Shown piece after piece: positions 58,713 to 64,000 of a DNA stretch of 64,000 nt; within the stretch, counting starts at the first letter, position 1, and every line of letters begins with the position of its first letter. The stretch is from Marinilactibacillus psychrotolerans (GTDB lineage Bacteria; Bacillota; Bacilli; Lactobacillales; Carnobacteriaceae_A). Below the pieces are notes generated by a model. That model saw only the letters and a program-made list of their open reading frames with translations. It was not told the origin of the DNA and ran no database searches. Made by a program: the position numbers and the translations under genes. The stretch covers positions 62,001 to 126,000 of the forward strand of contig NZ_FMZD01000002.1 of NCBI RefSeq assembly GCF_900101525.1. The letters run 5' to 3'.

Positions 58713-59276
58713 TTGAAAAAGATCAATGAAGTGATTGTCGTTGAAGGAAGAGACGATACGAAGCGCATTCGAATGGCGGTTGATGCAGATACAATCGAAA
58801 CCAATGGTTCAGCGATTGATGAAGAGACATTAACTAAAATCGAACATGCTCAAAAGAAACGCGGAGTAATTGTTTTTACAGATCCAGATGTGCCTGGGGA
58901 AATGATTCGTAAAACAATCTCAAGAAGAATACCAGGTGTGAAACATGCTTTTTTAAATCGTGAAGAAGCAAAACCGAATAAAAAAGGTAGTTTAGGAATC
59001 GAACATGCTTCTATTGAAATAATTCAAAAAGCACTAGAAGGATTATATAATGAGCGACCAGAAGCTGAACCAACGATAGATCGATTATTTTTACTAAATG
59101 AAGGACTAATGGGAAAGCCCCATTCTAAAGAACTTCGAATAAAATTAGGGAATGAATTGAGAATTGGTTATACCAATGGAAAACAATTGGAAAAAAGATT
59201 GAATATGTTTGGGATCACACAAGAAAAAGTTGAAAAAGCTTTAAAGAAGATCAGAAAGGAGGAAGCAAATGAGTGA
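58713..59276 (+). CDS. rnmV: Ribonuclease M5
   Basis: A 187-residue TOPRIM-domain RNase that matures 5S rRNA. VIVVEGRDDTKRIRMAVDADTIETNGS (residues about 8-34, in parts) contains the catalytic Glu, and FTDPDVPGEMIRK the Asp motif. TTG start behind TAGGAGCTCC. Overlaps rsmA by eight bases. Confidence 0.95.
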   Translation: MKKINEVIVVEGRDDTKRIRMAVDADTIETNGSAIDEETLTKIEHAQKKRGVIVFTDPDVPGEMIRKTISRRIPGVKHAFLNREEAKPNKKGSLGIEHASIEIIQKALEGLYNERPEAEPTIDRLFLLNEGLMGKPHSKELRIKLGNELRIGYTNGKQLEKRLNMFGITQEKVEKALKKIRKEEANE

Positions 59277-60174
59277 GTATAAAGATATTGCAACACCAGC
59301 TCGAACCAAAGCTATATTAGATAAATATCGGTTATCTGCCAAGAAAAGTTTAGGTCAGAATTTTATAGTGGATACGAATATATTAGAAAAAATTGTAGCT
59401 ACTGGATCAATCGATAAAGAAACAACAGTAATCGAAGTCGGTCCGGGAATTGGCGCTTTAACGGAACAGATTGCGAAGAAGGCAAAAGAAGTCATTGCTT
59501 TTGAAATTGATGACCGACTGCTTCCTGTTTTAGAAGATACGCTATCACCATATAATAACGTGAAAATCATTCATCAAGATATTTTGAAAGTAGATATGAA
59601 AGATTTTGAAAAAGAATACCTAAAAGAAGCAGAACGGGTTGTTGTCATTGCAAACTTGCCTTATTACGTAACGACGCCCATTATCTTAAATTTCTTAGCA
59701 TCATCACTTCCAATAGACAGTATGGTACTGATGATGCAAAAAGAAGTAGCCAATCGTTTATCAGCAATTCCGAGTACCAAAGCATATGGATCATTATCAA
59801 TAGCGGTTCAATATTATATGGATGCAGAGGTCGCTTTCATCGTGCCTAAAACAGTATTTACTCCGCAACCGAATGTGGAGTCAGCAGTCATTCGGTTATC
59901 ACGCAAAGCGATTCCCGAAGTTGTCGTCAAAGATGAAAAGGTCTTTTTCCAAGTAACTAGATCGGCCTTTGTCCAAAGACGGAAAACACTTTGGAATAAT
60001 CTTCAGAGCGCATATGGGAAAGAACCAGATATAAAAGAGAAACTTCAAAAAGCTCTGGACACTGCCAGGATTGATCCGATTAGAAGAGGAGAAACTTTGT
60101 CACTTAAAGAGTTCGGCCGTCTTTCAGATGCGATAGTTACTCAAAATCTTGAGTTTCAACAACAAAACAAATAA
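59269..60174 (+). CDS. rsmA: 16S rRNA (adenine1518/1519-N6)-dimethyltransferase
   Basis: A 301-residue KsgA. SAM-binding motifs KKSLGQNFIVDTNIL, VIEVGPGIGALTEQIAKKA and the catalytic NLPYYVTTPII (about residue 125) are present. Cotranscribed with rnmV. Confidence 0.96.
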   Translation: MSEYKDIATPARTKAILDKYRLSAKKSLGQNFIVDTNILEKIVATGSIDKETTVIEVGPGIGALTEQIAKKAKEVIAFEIDDRLLPVLEDTLSPYNNVKIIHQDILKVDMKDFEKEYLKEAERVVVIANLPYYVTTPIILNFLASSLPIDSMVLMMQKEVANRLSAIPSTKAYGSLSIAVQYYMDAEVAFIVPKTVFTPQPNVESAVIRLSRKAIPEVVVKDEKVFFQVTRSAFVQRRKTLWNNLQSAYGKEPDIKEKLQKALDTARIDPIRRGETLSLKEFGRLSDAIVTQNLEFQQQNK

Positions 60175-60197
60175 TCATTTTATAATTTATTTACAAT

Positions 60198-60237
60198 GAA
60201 GACTTTCTTATAAAAAGAGAGAGTCTTCTATTTTTTT
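60198..60237 (+). terminator. Terminator after rsmA
   Basis: Stem GAAGACT / AGTCTTC with extended inner pairing, followed by seven T. Confidence 0.85.
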
Positions 60238-60696
60238 ACAAAACAATATAGATTCATTGATTAAAGAGAAAATAGTTCGGATATAAGGAATTGAATAAAT
60301 ACGTAATAGCTATATCTTATCGTGTGATAATAAGGAGATTAGTCACTTAATAAATAAATTATCTAATTATTTTAAAAAAACAAATAATTTTGAAGAGGAA
60401 TATATTAACTTGAGAATTAAAGATATAGAAATAGGTTAAACTGTAAATTTATTGTTAAGTTAACATGTTTTTTGTGTTCAGGTAAATGAATTGATGGAGA
60501 TGTTCATTAATTTTTTACTTAATCGATTATTTTAGACACTTATTAAGTACGCTAGAGATTATTATTTAGGGGAGATTATTAGAAAAAAACCATTTTTAAA
60601 AACTGTATTGGAAAAAACCTTTTCCTTTCAAATAAACTTTTAATTTTCGGTTTTTTGTGTTATACTTAATTTATAACTTTGTGAGGTGAATAGATT
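60238..60696. other. Long AT-rich intergenic region before veg
   Basis: About 460 bases without a convincing gene. A plus-strand frame is open for 46 codons (60299-60438) with an AAGGAG at 60332 but no ATG/GTG/TTG start for its length; it may be chance or a decayed gene. A TATACT (60661-60666) 30 bases before the veg ribosome site is the likely veg -10. Confidence 0.5.
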
Positions 60697-60942
60697 ATGC
60701 CAATTACTATAGCAAGTATTAAGCAAAATCTTGACGGTCAGTTAGGTAAACAAATCAAATTGACAGCTCAAGCCGGACGGAAGAAAACCACAGAACGTAA
60801 AGGAATACTGACAGATACATTTCCAGCGGTATTTATTGTGGAATTAAATAAAGATGAAAATGCATTTGAACGTGTTTCATATAGTTATGCCGATGTCTTA
60901 ACACAAACTGTTGAATTAGAATTTTTAGGAACTGAAGTTTAA
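60697..60942 (+). CDS. veg: Veg family protein
   Basis: Eighty-one residues. The typical Veg sequence starts [14 protein letters not shown] and contains [20 protein letters not shown]. In Bacillus Veg affects biofilm gene expression and is highly expressed. GAGGTG before ATG. Its position after rsmA matches Bacillus gene order. Confidence 0.92.
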   Translation: MPITIASIKQNLDGQLGKQIKLTAQAGRKKTTERKGILTDTFPAVFIVELNKDENAFERVSYSYADVLTQTVELEFLGTEV

Positions 60943-60977
60943 TCAAATTATTTAAATATGTACTTAGCTTATGAATT

Positions 60978-61002
60978 AAAGCCCGATTGTGAGGCTTTTT
61001 TT
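60978..61002 (+). terminator. Terminator after veg
   Basis: Stem AAAGCC / GGCTTT followed by seven T. Confidence 0.8.
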
Positions 61003-61028
61003 AATACCTGAGGCCAGACATGAAAAAT

Positions 61029-61073
61029 AAAAAACTGTCTATCACTTTGTTTGTTAGTGATAGACAGTTTTTT
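61029..61073. terminator. Terminator of the VOC gene (bidirectional)
   Basis: Seventeen-bp perfect stem (arms AAAACTGTCTATCACT and complement) with T-tracts on both strands, ending at the VOC stop codon. Confidence 0.9.
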
Positions 61074-61473
61074 AGTCTTTTGGAGCTACTACTTCAACTT
61101 TGATCCTATCTGGATCTTCAAAGTAAACAGCATAGTGCATATTTCCTCCAGCGTACGGATGCTGATCTTTGTATAGAACATTAATTCCGCGATTTTCTAA
61201 GCGAACCGTTAAGTCATCGATTTGTGCGCGTGATTCTCCATGAAAAGCAAGATGATTCAATCCTACTCTACATCTATGATAAGGGATATCTAAAAAACGT
61301 TCCTCAGTTTGAACGAATACGATGTAGGTTTCGTCCAGTTTCCAGCTTCGGCCTTTTTCCCATTTTTGAAAGGGTTTATATCCTAACGCTTCAAGCAACC
61401 ATCCCCAAAACTCAACCGTGCGATCTAAATCTGAAACATATAATTCTAGATGATGTAGTACTCCTTTTGACAT
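61072..61473 (-). CDS. VOC family (glyoxalase/dioxygenase-like) protein
   Basis: A 133-residue vicinal-oxygen-chelate protein: LHHLELYVSDLDRTVEFWGWLLEALG at the start, NHLAFHGESRAQID, YAVYFEDPDRIKVEVV at the end. Metal-binding pattern His8 ... Glu near the C-terminus. May be a lyase, isomerase or drug-binding protein. Minus-strand, monocistronic. Confidence 0.85.
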   Translation of the reverse strand: MSKGVLHHLELYVSDLDRTVEFWGWLLEALGYKPFQKWEKGRSWKLDETYIVFVQTEERFLDIPYHRCRVGLNHLAFHGESRAQIDDLTVRLENRGINVLYKDQHPYAGGNMHYAVYFEDPDRIKVEVVAPKD

Positions 61474-61519
61474 CTTCAGTTCTCCTTATCACTTGATACC
61501 TTTAATGATAACATTTATA

Positions 61520-62635
61520 TCAGCAAGCGCAATCCGTTTCGCAACAAGATAAGTCGTTCAAGAACATCTGGTAATCTTTGTACAACTGCAGTTCTGCTTC
61601 ATCTATCGAGATACCTTCTCTAGAAGCAATTTCATTTGCTATAAAAGCAAAACGCTGACGGTATTTATAGATAAAACATAAGATTACGCCTTCGTGCTCC
61701 ACTTGAGAGCCAACCATGAACAAATTCGGCGATAGCGTAGACTCATCCCATTCATTTAAAACTGCTCGATTTCCTTTTACATCAAAATAATCTTTGATTA
61801 AAGGGGACTTGACATTGGAAAACCCAGTGGCAAGAATGGGCGGCGTTTCTGACATAAAAACAGTACCATCGTCTGTAGTCAGATAGTAGCTCTGTTCAAA
61901 GGGCGTGATTTCCTTGATTTTCACTCCTGAATGAATGGTAATTAAGTCAGCATATTTTCTGTAACGGCCTTTTGTATACAAGGACAAAGATTGACTAGGA
62001 TCAGATGATTCTGAATCTATACCAGCAGTATGTGTATAAATGATGGAACGTTTACCACGACGGGCTAATTGAATCGCTGCATCAAACCCAGATTCATTTC
62101 CTCCAATAATAGAATAAACAGATGAATCTTTTAAATGAGTATAGTCTCCTAAGTTAGTATAGAAGATTCCATGTTTACTGCCAATAACTTTATTTACATC
62201 CGGATAGGCAACATCTCCTAAGGCCACAATTAAATAATTTGTTTCATAATCGTTTTGTTCACTTGATAGTAAATAACCATCTTCTTTTTTGTGAATTTTG
62301 AGGATTGTTTCATTCGTTATAACAGGTATCTGAAAAAATTCAGCTACTTGCTGTAAATAGTCTGCGTAATCAACACCGGATAGATGCTCTTTATCAATAA
62401 ACTTTCCTGGAGAGGTATCTGGAGTAATAGCATTATAATCAGGAAATCCGAAACCGTTAGTATTAAAAGAAGGGGTGATAAATCGGGTTTCAGTATTCCA
62501 GTCAAGAAAAGATTGACCGATCTCGCCTTTATCGATAACTTGTATATCTTCAATTCCTAGACGCTTCAAAGCAGTAGCAGTTCCGATACCGGCTGCGCCT
62601 GCTCCGATGATTGTCACAAGTGACTTAGTTTTCAT
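61520..62635 (-). CDS. NAD(P)/FAD-dependent oxidoreductase (CzcO-like) with Cys-rich tail
   Basis: A 371-residue two-dinucleotide-fold flavoprotein. FAD motif VTIIGAGAAGIGTATALK, the flavin-containing-monooxygenase-like stretch GQSFLDWNTETRFITPSFNTNGFG (in parts), second nucleotide motif YSIIGGNESGFDAAI (about residue 174), and ATGFSN near the end. The last ten residues read LSCCETDCAC, four cysteines able to bind metal or form disulfides. It overlaps the transporter gene by 11 bases and shares its promoter. Function unknown. Confidence 0.8.
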   Translation of the reverse strand: MKTKSLVTIIGAGAAGIGTATALKRLGIEDIQVIDKGEIGQSFLDWNTETRFITPSFNTNGFGFPDYNAITPDTSPGKFIDKEHLSGVDYADYLQQVAEFFQIPVITNETILKIHKKEDGYLLSSEQNDYETNYLIVALGDVAYPDVNKVIGSKHGIFYTNLGDYTHLKDSSVYSIIGGNESGFDAAIQLARRGKRSIIYTHTAGIDSESSDPSQSLSLYTKGRYRKYADLITIHSGVKIKEITPFEQSYYLTTDDGTVFMSETPPILATGFSNVKSPLIKDYFDVKGNRAVLNEWDESTLSPNLFMVGSQVEHEGVILCFIYKYRQRFAFIANEIASREGISIDEAELQLYKDYQMFLNDLSCCETDCAC

Positions 62636-63761
62636 AAACGATTTCCTTCTTTCTAAATAAGATTAATTTTGTAAGTGATATAGAAAATTGTGCACCTATG
62701 AGTGAGATTAGTAGCGTAAAAGCTAGTCCCAAAAGTTCTATTAACGGAAAATTAGTTAAGTTTCCTCCTGAAACCAAACCAGTCTGGCCATTAGGTGTGA
62801 AAATTGGATTAGCAAAAAGTATCAACCCAATTGTTCCAATTATTCCACCTATTCCATTCAAAATAAATGAATCGACAGGATCGTTAATGAGTGACTGATT
62901 GCGGTAATAACAAGTAATCAAACCACTGATGATAGAGGTAAATAAAATGGCAAGAGGAGAAGCGTACCCGACTAAAGCGGTACTTGTAACTAAACCGACC
63001 ATCATACCAGTCAGCAAGTCTTCACTGACCACTGATTTCCATTGGAGTAACAGGTAGCCCGACGAACCTCCGATAATAGCTAAAATTGTGTTCAAAATAA
63101 CTAAGCCAGTTAACTCGTTGACTGTTCCCAAAGGGCCTAAATTGAATCCAAACCATCCAAAGCAAATTAAAGTAGTTGCAATATAATTTACTGGCAGATC
63201 CGAACTTCTTTCTTGTACTTCAAGGGGGTCGTCAGTAAATTGATGTGCCAAAAGTAAGCTCGTTACACCAGCCGTAATATGAACTACTAATCCTCCTGAG
63301 AAGTCCAGAGCACCTAACTGACTTAAAAATCCATTAGTATTCCAAAAACTAAAAGCAATAGGTACGTATACAACAAGCAGCCAGATTGGAATAAAGACTG
63401 TAAAAAATTTCCAGTCGACTTTGTGTATTAAGGTACCTATGAACATGCCGGCTGCATATAAGAAAAAGCAGGCTTGCAATACCATATTTAATATGAGAGG
63501 TCCGTCTCCTTGTTGGATACTTGAGAAATAAGAATCGATGCTTGAAAAAAAAGAACTTTCAATACCAAAAGTAAGCACATAACCAAATAGCATCCAAGCC
63601 ATAAAAGCTGTAAACAGACCGACAGATGTCATAGTGAGTGTTTCACTGATGCTGGTCTCTTTCGAACTGCTTCCGTATAGAATAGGGACACTAAACAACA
63701 TCGGCCACATAATTAGAATACATAAAACGACAAAAAGTATATCTACCACTTTGTTTTTCAC
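62625..63761 (-). CDS. Ammonium-transporter-like protein (Amt/Rh family), divergent
   Basis: A 378-residue polytopic protein with about 11 helices. ALDFSGGLVVHITAGVTSLL carries the first pore His (His161) and GWFGFNLGPLGTVNELTGLV the TM6 family motif. The second pore His of Amt proteins is Asn302 (DSFILNGIGGIIG), and the C-terminal tail is short. Ammonium transport is the family role; the changed pore and flavoprotein partner suggest a specialised or non-ammonium substrate. No GlnK gene is adjacent. Confidence 0.8.
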   Translation of the reverse strand: MKNKVVDILFVVLCILIMWPMLFSVPILYGSSSKETSISETLTMTSVGLFTAFMAWMLFGYVLTFGIESSFFSSIDSYFSSIQQGDGPLILNMVLQACFFLYAAGMFIGTLIHKVDWKFFTVFIPIWLLVVYVPIAFSFWNTNGFLSQLGALDFSGGLVVHITAGVTSLLLAHQFTDDPLEVQERSSDLPVNYIATTLICFGWFGFNLGPLGTVNELTGLVILNTILAIIGGSSGYLLLQWKSVVSEDLLTGMMVGLVTSTALVGYASPLAILFTSIISGLITCYYRNQSLINDPVDSFILNGIGGIIGTIGLILFANPIFTPNGQTGLVSGGNLTNFPLIELLGLAFTLLISLIGAQFSISLTKLILFRKKEIVYEN

Positions 63762-63775
63762 TCCTAAATTTATTT

Positions 63776-63823
63776 AAAACGTAACGATTACGATTTAGAA
63801 TCCAGTATAGCATACCTTGTCAA
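63776..63823 (-). promoter_or_regulatory. Promoter region and Zur-like box of the Amt-flavoprotein operon
   Basis: Minus-strand TCGTAATCGTTACGT (within 63776-63796) matches the Zur consensus TCGTAATNATTACGA at 12 of 14 fixed positions. It overlaps or follows a promoter (TTGACA at 63823-63818; extended -10 TGCTATACT with TATACT at 63809-63804), positioned to block transcription when zinc is high. The regulator itself is not in the window. Confidence 0.5.
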
Positions 63824-63991
63824 GTGAATGTTTGAGGGCTTTTATTTATAGAGGTAGTTTATAAAATAAATAATTAGCCGGTTTAGAGGTTATAAGCGTC
63901 TTCTTTTTATATTTAACATGAATTTCGATAAACTGTATTTAAAGAACAGAGCAAGTTAGGAATAAAAATATGTTTAGAAAGGAGAGAAGAA

Positions 63992-64000
63992 TTGGAAATT
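63992..64000 (+). CDS. Start of a gene truncated by the window edge
   Basis: AAAGGAGAG followed seven bases later by TTG GAA ATT at the right edge; three codons are visible, so the product is unknown. The preceding 230 bases are intergenic. Confidence 0.4.

Noticed and set aside
61224-61496. 90-codon plus-strand frame over the VOC gene
   Set aside because: Antisense to a clear VOC protein and without a ribosome site.
62698-62898. 66-codon plus-strand frame inside the Amt-like gene
   Set aside because: Antisense shadow; the transporter on the other strand is well supported.
63804-63823. TTGACA and TATACT eight bases apart treated as one promoter
   Set aside because: The spacer is far too short for one promoter; more likely an extended -10 alone, or TTGACA with a weaker -10 (TTCTAA) 17 bases away.

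Overview
The window is AT-rich, with strong Shine-Dalgarno sites (AAAGGAGG-like), frequent TTG/GTG starts, hairpin terminators with T-tracts, PTS systems, a T-box leader and gene content (split glp/dha glycerol genes, class III fructose bisphosphatase, Veg, DUF1002, YvrJ, LURP-one protein) of a low-GC Gram-positive. The best guess is Lactobacillales, perhaps Carnobacteriaceae; this is inferred from protein character, not from a search. It looks like ordinary chromosome. I saw no rRNA, tRNA, CRISPR array, transposase or phage genes.

Layout. 0-5 kb: LacI regulator, then polyphosphate kinase and exopolyphosphatase on the minus strand. 5-14.4 kb: a secreted 3D-domain wall protein with a WalR-type box upstream, uvrC, a GNAT acetyltransferase, small conserved proteins, pdxK, a Cof phosphatase, ung and pta. 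14.5-18.8 kb: glycerol uptake and oxidation (glpK, glpD/O, glpF); the dihydroxyacetone kinase operon dhaKLM lies at 29.6-31.6 kb. 18.9-20.1 kb: a DAACS-type symporter.

20.2-29 kb is the most interesting block: a LacI regulator divergent from an operon of PTS EIIBC, a cytoplasmic DUF4038 (apiosidase-like) hydrolase, a fucose-isomerase-like isomerase, a two-subunit transketolase and a glycerol-kinase-like FGGY kinase. These are the parts of the D-apiose pathway (isomerase, apulose kinase, apulose-4-phosphate transketolase), here linked to a PTS and an internal glycosidase. I propose a PTS-fed apioside utilization system; the substrate is inferred. A TTTTAGTT-type operator recurs in the divergent promoter region.

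31.7-37.4 kb: oxidoreductase, DUF2207 membrane protein, DUF2089 regulator with a membrane partner, fbp. 37.5-42.8 kb: an acid-sugar regulon (KDPG aldolase, KDG kinase, PTS EIIBC, RspA/ManD-like dehydratase, GntR/UTRA regulator) whose separate transcription units share the motif TTGGACTG. 43-48 kb: a Fur-type iron-siderophore operon (reductase, two permeases, lipoprotein, ATPase). 48-55.5 kb: an NAD(P)-binding protein, a DUF1002 protein, tyrS with a tyrosine T-box, a GH31 glycosidase and a Cof phosphatase. 55.7-61 kb: the housekeeping run metG-tatD-rnmV-rsmA-veg, syntenic with Bacillus. 61-63.8 kb: a VOC protein, then an Amt-like transporter plus flavoprotein pair that carries a Zur-like palindrome at its promoter. 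A new gene begins at the right edge.
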